A stretch of 64,000 nt of DNA from an uncultured Prevotellaceae bacterium (GCA_949299545.1 CASGAM010000017.1:27611-91610); one strand, 5' to 3'; counted from the stretch's first letter, positions 51,669-61,060 are shown. The notes: a model not told the origin generated them from the sequence alone. Translations and numbers: made by a program.

Positions 51669-52760
51669 TCAACGGATGGTCACCATCGTTGCTCCGAAAC
51701 CGTACTCGCGGAACGAGGCATCCTGATAAACGCAAGTCTTATATTTATATTTCAGCTCTTTGATAAGAGCGTTGCGCAAAACGCCTTCGCCCTTGCCATG
51801 AATAAACACAATCTTGCGGCCCTTACTGGACAGATTTTCATCCATCACTTTTCTGAAAGTTTTCAGTTGACATTCCAATATTTCACCGTTGCTCATCCCC
51901 TGGGTTGAATCCAGCAATTCGCCGATATGCAAGTCTACCTCGAGAATCTCGTTCCCCTTTTTCTCATGGCGACGCTCCTGCACGGGCTTCTGTTCATCCG
52001 TCTTCTTTTTCAGCAAAGCCTCCTTGACCTGTTCGGCGTTGACGAAAACCTGCCGGGCCGGAACGTCATCGCGCACGATGTCATACATCAGCGAAGGCTC
52101 CTCGAAAAAGTCCGAAGGCTGGAACGTATGGAGTTTATAAAACTTCACGGTGTCCAACCGCAGCTCAACACTGACGGCCGGCTTCATCATGAAACTCTTA
52201 TCCACCTTATAAGCAAAACACTGCACGGCAACACGTTCCATGCCGTTCAGCTCGCTGCGGTCAAATTCCTCCATGAACAATTTCATGTTAGGTTCCAGCA
52301 TGCCTTGGAAACGCACACGCCAATTATTGCCTTCCGCACACATGTAAATGAAGTTGACGTAGTAGTTACTGTCATTCACCATATACGCCTCGAAAGCTGT
52401 TGTACTCAGCTCCTTCGGCTGAACAGGCAGGAATGCCAAATAAAGGTTCAACCGCTCACCTTCACGGCGTTCCAAAGGTTTTGCAACGAACGTTACCGGA
52501 CGGTCGTCATCATCGTCATCGTCCTTCGGCCTGCGTTTTTCCACGGCGCCTTTCCCGCCGTTTTGCACGTTTTCCTTACGAATGGTATTTACTTTGGCGA
52601 TGTTATAGTCATCGGTATCTATCACGACACATTCACGCACCAGCATCGGGATGTCAAAACCGTCCTCATCTTGCACCAAAACAATATCTTTACCCTGAAA
52701 GCCGGTGACGATGCCTCCGCCGACCTCGCTTAAAAAACGTACTTTATCACCTATTTTCAT
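51669..52760 (-). CDS. DUF2027-Smr domain protein
   Basis: 363-aa Bacteroidetes protein. An N-terminal SH3-like piece ([25 protein letters not shown]) leads to a DUF2027 region (about 80-240) and a C-terminal Smr domain ([12 protein letters not shown] ... [22 protein letters not shown]). The DLHIG and HGKGEGVLR motifs are those of MutS2-type Smr nucleases. The ATG at 52760 is chosen; the frame upstream is noncoding. It faces the PAP2 gene (convergent, 59-base gap). Confidence 0.9.
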   Translation of the reverse strand: MKIGDKVRFLSEVGGGIVTGFQGKDIVLVQDEDGFDIPMLVRECVVIDTDDYNIAKVNTIRKENVQNGGKGAVEKRRPKDDDDDDDRPVTFVAKPLERREGERLNLYLAFLPVQPKELSTTAFEAYMVNDSNYYVNFIYMCAEGNNWRVRFQGMLEPNMKLFMEEFDRSELNGMERVAVQCFAYKVDKSFMMKPAVSVELRLDTVKFYKLHTFQPSDFFEEPSLMYDIVRDDVPARQVFVNAEQVKEALLKKKTDEQKPVQERRHEKKGNEILEVDLHIGELLDSTQGMSNGEILECQLKTFRKVMDENLSSKGRKIVFIHGKGEGVLRNALIKELKYKYKTCVYQDASFREYGFGATMVTIR

Positions 52761-53245
52761 CGTGTCTCTGTTTTTATTTGTTATTTCCGTTTCAAACCGT
52801 ATTTCTTTTTTAGGCTCTATCCTAAAGCCCTGCAAATGTACTGAAAAAGATTGAAATCTTAAACGTATCAACAGAATATCCATCCCCAACAACCTGCTAA
52901 TGCCAAACAAGGCAAAGGTCTAAAACACGGCCATGAGAAGGACAAAATACAAGGGCATCTGAAAAAAACATAGAACAATTGCATCGTTGGAAGCAAAAGG
53001 CCAAAGTGCATTTTGACACTTTGAATTCCGAACGTCGTGAGAACCGGCAAATTGCGGCCACAATACGGAACGATTGAAAAAACAAACGCCACAACGAGTC
53101 ATTTATACCATATTACGTTAGCATACAATACATTACATAGAAAAAAGCCTGCAAGACAACTCAACAAAACAGGAAAAAAACATCTCGTTCAAGCATAAAA
53201 CCGATGAAGCGACAAGTAAAAAAACTGATTTTGCAGGCCGCAACA
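52761..53245. other. Non-coding stretch upstream of the Smr gene
   Basis: Roughly 480 bases without a convincing gene. Three overlapping minus-strand frames of 60-75 codons (52868-53102) are Cys/Phe/Leu-rich and lack a promoter. I found no promoter matching TAnnTTTG for the Smr gene. AT-rich and otherwise featureless. Confidence 0.5.
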
Positions 53246-53268
53246 AAATTGCGACAGGTCGCAATTTT
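53245..53268. repeat. Dispersed repeat copy C: single palindromic unit
   Basis: A 24-bp palindrome with 11-base arms (AAAATTGCGAC and GTCGCAATTTT) around AG. Its core GCGACAGGTCGC is the same unit found three times each at 10.2 and 33.4 kb. Its left flank (GCAGGCCGCAACAAAATT) also resembles theirs. Confidence 0.8.
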
Positions 53269-53345
53269 AATTTCCGGCTTTACTTTTTTATTTTCTAAGC
53301 CAGAAAATTTTATTTCAAGCGTTCAAAACTGCATATTTTCTGTAT

Positions 53346-53370
53346 AAAACCTGCATATATACAGGTTTTA
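53346..53370. repeat. Palindrome AAAACCTG...CAGGTTTT
   Basis: Two 8-base arms around CATATATA in an AT-rich region upstream of the Crp/Fnr-type gene. May be a regulator site or hairpin; no partner known. Confidence 0.5.
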
Positions 53371-53473
53371 ATGAAGTTTATATGCATAAATATACGTCAT
53401 CTCTCCTATTTACCGTTTTTTCAGCAAAACGGTCGTAAGCAAAAATGCGGTTTCCATATCACGAGAGAGTGCA

Positions 53474-53507
53474 AACCTTTATTTTTGATAACATTGTGTC
53501 AAAGGTT
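53474..53507. promoter_or_regulatory. Inverted repeat upstream of the Crp/Fnr gene
   Basis: Arms AACCTTT and AAAGGTT with a 20-base spacer that itself contains TTGAT and a matching TCAA. It lies about 30-60 bases upstream of the promoter at 53536-53566, a plausible place for autoregulation by the Crp/Fnr-like protein. Confidence 0.3.
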
Positions 53508-53535
53508 CCAATAAACCGTAAAAGAGGCTGTCACC

Positions 53536-53566
53536 TTGCATTTCCACTGTTTTTTACCTAACTTTG
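53536..53566 (+). promoter_or_regulatory. Promoter of the Crp/Fnr-type regulator gene
   Basis: TTG (53536-53538), a 20-base spacer, TAACTTTG (53559-53566), 22 bases before the ATG. Confidence 0.75.
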
Positions 53567-53588
53567 CGCCACTTTCATTTATCAAGAC

Positions 53589-54170
53589 ATGAGCCACATC
53601 AATGAATATGACATCACTGCCCTGGACTTGTCCCTTCTGAAAAACCTTTTTCAAGCAGAGGGTACAGAAAAACAATTCAAGAAGCATGAATATCTGTTGC
53701 GGCAGGACGAACCATGCCGCTGGGTTGGCTATGTTGTGAAGGGCATTTGCCGCCTGACACACATCAATGCAGCCGGCAATGAACGGGTTGTGGGCTACAG
53801 TCCGGCCGGCCATTTCGTAACCGACTATACCGCCTGTCTTTGCAAACACCCCTCGACAGTAAACATCCGGGCCGTGACGGAGTGCAACATTCAATTTCTA
53901 CCCTATACAACAATAGAAACGTTCTGGAACGCGTCAGCCGAAAACCAACAGTTGGGCAGGCATGTGGCGGAGCAGCTTTTTGCCATGACCTACCGACGGC
54001 TCGTTGAAAGTTACTGCAACACCCCCGAAGAACGTTATTTGAATTTTATCCGGCACTACCCCGACCTCAAGGAACAGATTCCGCTGAAAGAAATCGCCTC
54101 TTTCATAGGTGTCACGCCGGAAACCGTCAGCAAAATACGCAAAAAGATACTGCAACAGTCAAAATCTTGA
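53589..54170 (+). CDS. Crp/Fnr-family transcriptional regulator
   Basis: 193-aa one-component regulator. An N-terminal cyclic-nucleotide-binding-like beta roll (about residues 25-110, KKHEYLLRQDEPCRWVGYVVKGICRL) has no Fnr-type Cys cluster. A C-terminal winged helix (about 160-190, PLKEIASFIGVTPETVSKIRKKIL) binds DNA. The ligand is unknown. Its neighbours share no obvious theme. The MutS-like gene starts 64 bases downstream with its own -7 element. Confidence 0.9.
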   Translation: MSHINEYDITALDLSLLKNLFQAEGTEKQFKKHEYLLRQDEPCRWVGYVVKGICRLTHINAAGNERVVGYSPAGHFVTDYTACLCKHPSTVNIRAVTECNIQFLPYTTIETFWNASAENQQLGRHVAEQLFAMTYRRLVESYCNTPEERYLNFIRHYPDLKEQIPLKEIASFIGVTPETVSKIRKKILQQSKS

Positions 54171-54202
54171 ATCAATTCAAGGCTTTTTCCCTTCCGGCCT
54201 GC

Positions 54203-54210
54203 TATTTTTG
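54203..54210 (+). promoter_or_regulatory. -7 element of the MutS-like gene
   Basis: TATTTTTG, 25 bases before the chosen ATG at 54235. Supports that start over the longer frame beginning inside the Crp gene. Confidence 0.5.
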
Positions 54211-54234
54211 CAGCCAAACCAAAAACCGACAAGA

Positions 54235-56019
54235 ATGACCCGAACTGACTTTCAAGAAAAGGTTGCCGGCTATACCGCCAAAGCTACCGCACTGAAACGG
54301 AAAAGCACCATATCGCTTTACGGAAAACTTTTCTTTTTCATACTGACCGTCCTTTTCGCATGGCTCTGTTTCAAGAGTCCCGGCATCATCCATCTCACAG
54401 CGGCCATCGCCTCGGCTGTCGCCTACCTGGCAACCGTGGCCATCGACAATATATGGCAAACGGAGATAGAAAAGCTCGACCGCCTGAAAAACGTATGCCA
54501 AAGGGAACTTGCTGCCCTCGATGGAGATTTTTCCGCTTTCAACGACGGAACCGACTACAACGATGCCACGCACGCATTTTCGTATGACCTTGATCTGTTT
54601 GGGCGGAACTCTTTGTTTCAAAGACTTGACAGGACCGTCACCCGAAAAGGAAGTGACCGACTGGCATACCGGCTGACCAACCTGCCGCTGACGGCAGAAG
54701 AAATCACAAGAAACCGGGAAGCTGTAGCAGAGCTATGCGCCGATGACGACTGGCGCCTCAATTTCTTATCCAATCCCGGCACCGATGACGACACCGGCTT
54801 CAGCATCAGCCGCCCCGAAGGCCGGCTCCGGACATTCATCATGCACCCGGCGTTCACCACGGTCTCTGTGATGCTGACCCTGGCATGCCTGCTGCTTGCC
54901 TTATGCGCCCTCTGCCCGTGGCGATACTTCGTCGCCATATTCCTTTTCCAGTTGTCTGTTGCCATCCTTGCATCCCGGAAAACGGTAAAAGCGAGTTTCA
55001 ACGCTACAAAATCCTATCAGAAATACAAAAGCTACTTTGGTATTTTAGAAACCATCCGACAAACAGCGTTCAAAAGTCCCATCCTGGCTGAAGCCCAAAG
55101 AGACCTGTTTGGCAAAGAGACCAGTTGCCTGAAGGCTTTCCGCCGGCTGGCAACCCTTTTAAACTTACTCGACCAACGCATTAACGGACTGATGTACATC
55201 CTGCTCAACGGGCTTTTCCTTTACGACGTCCAACTCATACGCGCTTTTCTCAACTGGGAAAAGACCTATTTGCCCTACTTCGGACACTGGATGGACTGCA
55301 TTGCGGAAATAGACGCATTAACCAGTTTCGCCAACTACGCCGCCACCCATCCCCATAACGCCTTTGGCGAAATCATAAAGGACGGAAGCGACCATGTGAT
55401 ACAGGCAGCCGGCATGTATCACCCGTTCTTGAACGAAAGTGCAGCTGTCCCCAATGACTTCACACTCAAAAAAGGCAACATCGCCATCGTTACGGGAGCG
55501 AACATGGCGGGGAAAAGCACCTTTCTCCGGACTGTCGGCGTAAACTATATCTTAGCCTGCAACGGCATGCCGGTGTGTGCCGGACAGTTCCGGTTCGCCA
55601 TCATGTCACTGTTCTCCAGCATGCGCACGACAGACAATTTGTCCCAAAACGTTTCATACTTCAATGCCGAACTGCTACGACTGAAACAGCTGCTGCATTA
55701 CATAAAGAACAACCGCCTGACCCTTGTCATACTGGACGAGATCTTAAAAGGAACAAACTCGAAAGACAAACTGGAAGGCTCAAAACTGTTTCTAAAAGAA
55801 ATGACCAAATATCCTGTTTCAGGCATTATTGCCACGCACGACCTCGAACTGGCGGAATTGGGCATTAAAAAACCGGAAACCTACAGAAACTATTGCTTTG
55901 AAATAGCACTGGCGAAAGAAATCCATTATACCTACAAAATACAAGACGGCATAGCCAAAAACATGAATGCCTCCTATCTGCTGTCGAACATGCTGGAAGA
56001 AAACATGAAAGACGAGTGA
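54235..56019 (+). CDS. Membrane-anchored MutS-like ATPase
   Basis: 594-aa protein with the MutS ATPase domain but no mismatch-binding domain. N-terminal hydrophobic segments (about residues 31-48, 51-70 and 205-240, LTLACLLLALCALCPWRYF) suggest it sits in the membrane. A lever-like helical part follows, then Walker A GANMAGKST (421-429) and the Walker B and ABC-type signature region (ILDEILKGTNSKDKLEGS, about 501-518; IIATHDLELAELG). Similar short MutS homologues exist across Bacteroidetes, of unknown role. It need not act in mismatch repair. Confidence 0.85.
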   Translation: MTRTDFQEKVAGYTAKATALKRKSTISLYGKLFFFILTVLFAWLCFKSPGIIHLTAAIASAVAYLATVAIDNIWQTEIEKLDRLKNVCQRELAALDGDFSAFNDGTDYNDATHAFSYDLDLFGRNSLFQRLDRTVTRKGSDRLAYRLTNLPLTAEEITRNREAVAELCADDDWRLNFLSNPGTDDDTGFSISRPEGRLRTFIMHPAFTTVSVMLTLACLLLALCALCPWRYFVAIFLFQLSVAILASRKTVKASFNATKSYQKYKSYFGILETIRQTAFKSPILAEAQRDLFGKETSCLKAFRRLATLLNLLDQRINGLMYILLNGLFLYDVQLIRAFLNWEKTYLPYFGHWMDCIAEIDALTSFANYAATHPHNAFGEIIKDGSDHVIQAAGMYHPFLNESAAVPNDFTLKKGNIAIVTGANMAGKSTFLRTVGVNYILACNGMPVCAGQFRFAIMSLFSSMRTTDNLSQNVSYFNAELLRLKQLLHYIKNNRLTLVILDEILKGTNSKDKLEGSKLFLKEMTKYPVSGIIATHDLELAELGIKKPETYRNYCFEIALAKEIHYTYKIQDGIAKNMNASYLLSNMLEENMKDE

Positions 56020-56102
56020 CTTTCCATACGAAGCGACCGGGAAAAGACATGCTGACGCCTTTTTATATCTTGCCAGGATATTCATTATCCGGTAATTTAT
56101 AT

Positions 56103-56110
56103 TAATTTTG
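56103..56110 (+). promoter_or_regulatory. -7 element of queA
   Basis: TAATTTTG, 37 bases before the ATG. No matching -33 at 19-21 bases. Confidence 0.4.
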
Positions 56111-56146
56111 CAAACGAATTGCATCTCAAGCCACAAGCATCGCACA

Positions 56147-57406
56147 ATGGAAGATACCAAACATATACAAATCAAAGACTTTAATTATAACCTCCCGGAT
56201 GAACGCATCGCCAAATTCCCTCTGGCCGAGCGTGACCATTCCAAACTCCTGGTTTACCGTGAAGGCAAAGTCTCAGAAGACATATTTACGTCGCTCCCGG
56301 ACTATCTGCCCAAAGGCGCCCTGATGGTACTCAACAATACGAAAGTCATTCAAGCCCGTCTGCATTTCAAAAAAGAAACGGGGGCGCTCATAGAGGTCTT
56401 TTGCTTGGAACCGTTCCTGCCACATGACTATGTACTGATGTTCCAACAAAAGAAACAGTGCAGCTGGCTGTGCATGATCGGTAACCTGAAGAAATGGAAA
56501 AACGGGCCACTTACCCGCGAGATTGAAGCCAACGGACGCCGCATCATACTGAAAGCCACACGCGGCGAAACGCATGGCAGCAGCCACCGTATCGACTTTG
56601 AATGGAATGATGATGACTTGACATGGGCAGACATCCTTGATGCCGTTGGCGAGCTGCCGATACCGCCATACCTGAACCGTAAAACGGAAGAAAGCGACAA
56701 GACAACCTACCAAACGGTTTATTCAAAAATAAAAGGCAGCGTGGCCGCGCCTACAGCCGGCCTGCATTTTACGCAACGCGTACTCAATGCTCTTGACGCA
56801 CACGGCATCGAACGCGAGGAAGTCACCCTGCATGTAGGAGCCGGTACGTTCAAACCCGTGAAAAGCACAGAAATTGAAGGGCACGAAATGCACACCGAGT
56901 ATATCTGCGTGCATCGGCAAACGATTGAAAAACTGATTGCCCACGGCGGACAGTGCATTGCTGTTGGCACAACATCCGTACGTACGCTTGAAAGCCTGTA
57001 TTACATAGGCGTTCTGCTGAGCCGTAATCCCGACGCATCCGAAGAAGAGCTTCACGTGCCACAATGGAAGCCATACGAATATGCGGAAAGCACCAGGCCG
57101 CACGGAACGCCGGATGACGGGCGACCGGAGGCACTCGATACAATAGAAGCCTTACAACTTATACTGGATTATCTGAAACGTCACGGGTTGCCGTCTTTAC
57201 ATACCAGCACCCAAATCATCATCGCGCCGGGCTATAAGTACCACATCGTGCGCATCATGATAACAAACTTCCACCAGCCGCAAAGCACTTTGCTGTTACT
57301 CGTCTCAGCCTTTGTAAACGGTGACTGGCGCAAGATCTATGATTATGCCCTTGCCAATGATTTCCGCTTCCTGAGCTACGGTGACAGTTCCTTGCTCATG
57401 CCCTGA
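56147..57406 (+). CDS. queA: tRNA preQ1 ribosyltransferase-isomerase QueA
   Basis: Adds the ribosyl part of S-adenosylmethionine to preQ1 in tRNA wobble position 34, a queuosine step. FNYNLPDERIAKFPLAERDHSKLLV (from about residue 11), VLNNTKVIQARL, AAPTAGLHFT (about 202-211), LHVGAGTFKPV and IVRIMITNFHQPQSTLLLLVSAF (about 366-388) are present. At 419 aa it is longer than the 350-aa E. coli form, with an insert around residues 290-330. The start is ATG 56147, not the upstream TTG. Confidence 0.9.
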   Translation: MEDTKHIQIKDFNYNLPDERIAKFPLAERDHSKLLVYREGKVSEDIFTSLPDYLPKGALMVLNNTKVIQARLHFKKETGALIEVFCLEPFLPHDYVLMFQQKKQCSWLCMIGNLKKWKNGPLTREIEANGRRIILKATRGETHGSSHRIDFEWNDDDLTWADILDAVGELPIPPYLNRKTEESDKTTYQTVYSKIKGSVAAPTAGLHFTQRVLNALDAHGIEREEVTLHVGAGTFKPVKSTEIEGHEMHTEYICVHRQTIEKLIAHGGQCIAVGTTSVRTLESLYYIGVLLSRNPDASEEELHVPQWKPYEYAESTRPHGTPDDGRPEALDTIEALQLILDYLKRHGLPSLHTSTQIIIAPGYKYHIVRIMITNFHQPQSTLLLLVSAFVNGDWRKIYDYALANDFRFLSYGDSSLLMP

Positions 57407-57461
57407 CAATAATACAAAGTACAAGTCATAAGACAGAATAATAAACATAGAAACTCCAGGA

Positions 57462-57989
57462 ATGATTGCAACAACTCACGACAACGAACAGGAAATGTTC
57501 CCGCTTGTAGATGAAAACGGACAAATCATAGGGGCTGCGACACGAGGCGAATGTCACGATGGCAGCAAAAAGCTCCATCCCGTGGTCCACCTGCATGTTT
57601 TTAACAGCCGCGGTGAGCTTTTCCTGCAAAAGCGGCCGGAATGGAAAGATATCCAACCCGGGAAATGGGATACGGCAGTAGGCGGACACATAGACCTCGG
57701 TGAAAGCGTGGAAATGGCATTAACACGTGAAGCGAAAGAAGAGTTGGGCCTGACAGGCTTTACACCGGAACGGCTGGAACACTATGTCTTTGAGTCTGAA
57801 CGTGAAAAAGAATTAGTCTTCCCTCACCGTTGCACATACGACGGAACCGTCTCGCCCAGTGCCGAAACCGATGGCGGACGTTTCTGGAGCATGGAGGAAA
57901 TCCGGTCCAATATCGGTAAAGGCATTTTCACACCTAATTTCGAGAATGAATTCAGCCGACTCTTCGGAACGCATAATAAAAACCAATAA
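57462..57989 (+). CDS. Nudix hydrolase
   Basis: 175-aa Nudix protein. The Nudix box GGHIDLGESVEMALTREAKEELGL fits G-x5-E-x7-REUxEExGU (about residues 70-92). The start FPLVDENGQIIGAATRGECHDG and the LHPVVHLHVFNSRGELFLQKR strand resemble the YfcD/IPP-isomerase-like subgroup. The likely substrate is a nucleotide diphosphate, but this cannot be read from the sequence. Between queA and the GH43 gene. Confidence 0.9.
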   Translation: MIATTHDNEQEMFPLVDENGQIIGAATRGECHDGSKKLHPVVHLHVFNSRGELFLQKRPEWKDIQPGKWDTAVGGHIDLGESVEMALTREAKEELGLTGFTPERLEHYVFESEREKELVFPHRCTYDGTVSPSAETDGGRFWSMEEIRSNIGKGIFTPNFENEFSRLFGTHNKNQ

Positions 57990-58036
57990 AAGTCACTCGA
58001 AGAAAAACTACTTTATAACAAACAAACATTACTATC

Positions 58037-59263
58037 ATGAAAAAAAGACAATGGATGAAAGCCGGCCTGATGGCACTGGCTTTAGGGCTTCCGCAACTCG
58101 TAAATGCCCAAAAGGAAGAAACGAGCCCATACTCAAGCTATCTTTTCGCATTTTTCTCCAACAATTCCCCTTACGGTGAGCAAATCCGTTATGCCATCAG
58201 CGATGACGGATTCAATTACACGTCGCTAAACCAGGGCCGACCGGTTGTCGCTTCGGACACGATCGCGCTGAAGAAAAGTATCCGCGACCCGTATATCACG
58301 CGTTCACAAGACGGCAAGACATTTTATATGGTCATGACAGACATGCGTTCCGACGAGGGTTGGCAAAGTAATGACGGGCTGATCCTGATGAAAAGTTCAG
58401 ACCTCATTCACTGGCAACACACTGCGATAGACTTCCCCACACGTTTTCCAAACCTGAAAGGCTTTGACAGGAAGAACCTGCATGCCGTTTGGGCGCCTCA
58501 AATCATTTGGGACGAAGAAGCCGGCAAATACATGATTTATTATTCCATCGGTCGGCACGATTGGGAATATCCGACGGAAGACCCGAACTTCAACCAACCT
58601 TATTTCAAGATTTTCTATTCCTATATCAACGGGGATTTCACGGACATCACCGAACCACAGCTGCTCTTTGATTTTGGCACGGCAGCCATTGACGGGGACA
58701 TCGTCTATAACCCCCAAGACAAGGAATATGTTCTGTTCTTTAAAGACGAGGGGCGCTCTGTCATGAACAAAGGTTTCCGCACACGTCAAGGAGTCATGCG
58801 TGCCACAAGCAAAAAGCTGACCGGCCCGTACGCCATCGAATGGCGACACATACAAAAGGAGGGTCAGTTCCCTGTAGAAGGTTCCAGCGTCTTCCCGCTT
58901 ATCGGTTCGGATGAATATATCCTGATGTATGACTGCTACGCTCAAGGTTTCTACCAGTTCTGCAAAAGTAAAGACTTGAAGAACTTTACATTTGTACAGA
59001 ACACCAAGACTTATGGAGACTTCACGCCCCGACACGGTTCGGTGATGCACATTACGGCAGACGAACGCAAACGGCTGGAAGCATGGTCGGAACTCCAGAT
59101 TGCAATGCAGGAAGTACGTGACTATCCGGTACCGACACTGACGCTCAAACAGATCGAACAGCGACGGATACTGCTGAAGGAGGCGGAAGAGGTATCAAGC
59201 AAGAGTTCTGATTCCAAAGCATTTAAAAAGATGACCAACAAGCTGAAAGGATTACGCAAATAA
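58037..59263 (+). CDS. Secreted glycoside hydrolase, family GH43-like
   Basis: 408-aa exported enzyme with a signal peptide (LMALALGLPQLVNAQ). The five-bladed propeller residues of clan GH-F fit: Asp84 in SIRDPYITRS, Asp219/Asp221 in AAIDGDIVY and Glu281 in FPVEGSSVF. Family members act on arabinan, xylan or galactan. The last 65 residues are a Lys/Glu-rich helical tail not needed for the propeller. No SusC/SusD pair or regulator adjoins it, so this is an orphan CAZyme gene. Confidence 0.85.
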   Translation: MKKRQWMKAGLMALALGLPQLVNAQKEETSPYSSYLFAFFSNNSPYGEQIRYAISDDGFNYTSLNQGRPVVASDTIALKKSIRDPYITRSQDGKTFYMVMTDMRSDEGWQSNDGLILMKSSDLIHWQHTAIDFPTRFPNLKGFDRKNLHAVWAPQIIWDEEAGKYMIYYSIGRHDWEYPTEDPNFNQPYFKIFYSYINGDFTDITEPQLLFDFGTAAIDGDIVYNPQDKEYVLFFKDEGRSVMNKGFRTRQGVMRATSKKLTGPYAIEWRHIQKEGQFPVEGSSVFPLIGSDEYILMYDCYAQGFYQFCKSKDLKNFTFVQNTKTYGDFTPRHGSVMHITADERKRLEAWSELQIAMQEVRDYPVPTLTLKQIEQRRILLKEAEEVSSKSSDSKAFKKMTNKLKGLRK

Positions 59264-59329
59264 AGCCTAAACTTTTCAGCAGAAAATAATGCAGTCTCAG
59301 AAACAAATCTCCTTTTACATTATACAAGA

Positions 59330-59367
59330 AGGGCGACCCTTTAAAGTCATTGACTTCGGGTCGCCTT
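59330..59367. terminator. Bidirectional terminator between GH43 and fbaA
   Basis: GGCGACCC (59332-59339) with GGGTCGCC (59358-59365), 18-base interior, followed by TTTCTTTT on the plus strand. Ends both converging genes. Confidence 0.85.
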
Positions 59368-59393
59368 TCTTTTAACTGTTATACTTTATAAGA

Positions 59394-60392
59394 TTATAAC
59401 TTATTGTCAGAACCCAATACGTTAATAATCTTGTGCATGTACATCTTCTTCATGTTGTCACGAGCAGGGCCGAGATATTTACGTGGGTCAAATTCTCCCG
59501 GTTTTTCAGTAAGTACCTGACGTACGGCAGCTGTCATAGCCAAACGAGAGTCTGAGTCGATATTGATCTTACATACAGCAGACTTAGCGGCTTTACGCAA
59601 CTGATCTTCAGGAATACCGATGGCTGCATCCAACTTACCACCAAACTTGTTGATAGTGTCAACTTCTTCCTGAGGAACTGAAGAAGAACCGTGAAGAACG
59701 ATTGGGAATCCCGGAAGTTCCTTCATAACGCCATCCAAAACATCAAATGCCAATGGAGGAGGAACCAAACGACCTGTTGCAGGATCAACATGGCACTGTT
59801 CCGGTTTGAACTTGTAAGCACCGTGAGAGGTACCAATAGAAATAGCCAAAGAATCGCAACCTGTCTTTGTAACGAAGTCAACGACTTCTTCAGGACGAGT
59901 ATAAGTGTGATGTTCAGCTACGACATCATCTTCAACGCCGGCCAAAACGCCCAATTCACCTTCAACAGTTACATCAAACTGATGTGCGTAATCAACCACT
60001 TTCTTCGTCAAAGCTACATTCTCGTCATAAGGAAGATGTGAACCGTCAATCATCACAGATGAGAAACCGTAATCGATACAGCTCTTGCAAGTTTCAAAAG
60101 AATCTCCGTGATCGAGGTGTAATACAATCTGAGGCTTTTCACAACCCAATTCTTTTGCATATTCAACAGCTCCCTCTGCCATATAACGCAGCAAAGTTGC
60201 GTTAGCATATTGACGGGCACCTTTTGATACCTGAAGGATAACTGGAGACTTCGTTTCTACAGCTGCCATAATGATAGCCTGAAGCTGCTCCATGTTGTTG
60301 AAATTAAATGCAGGAATTGCATAACCACCATTGATTGCCTTGGCAAACATCTCCCGAGTATTGACCAAACCTAAATCTTTGTAATTTACCAT
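59394..60392 (-). CDS. fbaA: Class II fructose-bisphosphate aldolase
   Basis: Zinc-dependent aldolase of glycolysis, 332 aa. LHLDHGDSFETCKSCIDYGFSSVMIDGS (about residues 91-118) has the zinc His and catalytic Asp, YTRPEEVVDFV and SIGTSHGAYKF (about 187-197) follow, and the C-terminal VLHGSSSVPQEEVDTINKFGGKL region holds another zinc His. The ATG at 60392 gives the family start. A -7 element precedes it at 60440-60447. Confidence 0.96.
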   Translation of the reverse strand: MVNYKDLGLVNTREMFAKAINGGYAIPAFNFNNMEQLQAIIMAAVETKSPVILQVSKGARQYANATLLRYMAEGAVEYAKELGCEKPQIVLHLDHGDSFETCKSCIDYGFSSVMIDGSHLPYDENVALTKKVVDYAHQFDVTVEGELGVLAGVEDDVVAEHHTYTRPEEVVDFVTKTGCDSLAISIGTSHGAYKFKPEQCHVDPATGRLVPPPLAFDVLDGVMKELPGFPIVLHGSSSVPQEEVDTINKFGGKLDAAIGIPEDQLRKAAKSAVCKINIDSDSRLAMTAAVRQVLTEKPGEFDPRKYLGPARDNMKKMYMHKIINVLGSDNKL

Positions 60393-60439
60393 GTCGTTAT
60401 AAATTTTAATAAACGAAATAAATATCTTTTTCTGCCTGA

Positions 60440-60447
60440 CAAAGATA
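60440..60447 (-). promoter_or_regulatory. -7 element of fbaA
   Basis: TATCTTTG on the minus strand, 47 bases before the fbaA ATG; weak -33. The rest of 60393-60640 shows no gene. Confidence 0.55.
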
Positions 60448-60642
60448 GGTATTTTTCTTCAATAATCTATTCGGCCCTGCACTTTTTCTTGAAAAAAACT
60501 TTAAGACTGCATTTTATTCATAAGAGCCATTAATATCCAGAGACAACGATAAAGACCAAAGTTCCGTTACCAGGAAACCAATAAATAAATTTCCTTCAGA
60601 CTGTTTACTCTCTTGTACCTATCTAAAAAATTCACCTTTTTG

Positions 60643-60674
60643 TTTGGCTGAATTAAATAAAAGGCTTAACTTTG
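60643..60674 (+). promoter_or_regulatory. Promoter of rpmE2
   Basis: TTTG (60643-60646), a 20-base spacer, TAACTTTG (60667-60674); a full consensus match, 74 bases before the ATG. Confidence 0.85.
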
Positions 60675-60748
60675 CACCTCGTAAACGACCATTACACATC
60701 TAAAATACCACTTAATATAAACTGAAAAGCTAAAATACACAATAAATT

Positions 60749-61000
60749 ATGAAGAAAGATATTCATCCAGACAATTACCGTCCTGTTGTCTTTAAAGATA
60801 TGAGCAACGGCGACATGTTCCTGTCACGTTCTACTTGCAAGACAAATGATACAGTAGAATTTGAAGGTGAGACTTACCCTGTAGTTAAGCTTGAAATTTC
60901 AAGCAGTTCACATCCTTTCTATACAGGAAAGAAGAAGTTAGTGGACTCAGCTGGCCGTGTAGACAAGTTCATGAGCCGTTACGCAAAAACACGCAAATAA
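60749..61000 (+). CDS. rpmE2: 50S ribosomal protein L31, type B
   Basis: 83-aa ribosomal protein of the zinc-independent type [30 protein letters not shown] at the start, [35 protein letters not shown] toward the end. It has no CxxC zinc ribbon (only Cys30 is seen). Type B is the form used when zinc is scarce in other bacteria, but here it seems to be the standard copy. Confidence 0.96.
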   Translation: MKKDIHPDNYRPVVFKDMSNGDMFLSRSTCKTNDTVEFEGETYPVVKLEISSSSHPFYTGKKKLVDSAGRVDKFMSRYAKTRK

Positions 61001-61016
61001 AATCAACATTTCATAT

Positions 61017-61060
61017 AAAAGAGGCGGATTTGTCTATAAGACTTATCCGCCTCTTTTTTT
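61017..61060 (+). terminator. Terminator of rpmE2
   Basis: Stem AGAGGCGGA/TCCGCCTCT with an inner GTC/GAC pair, followed by eight T. Confidence 0.9.

Noticed and set aside
52868-53102. Overlapping minus-strand frames of 60-75 codons
   Set aside because: Three frames overlap in the same stretch, composition is Cys/Phe-rich without a family match, and no promoter precedes them. Treated as chance.
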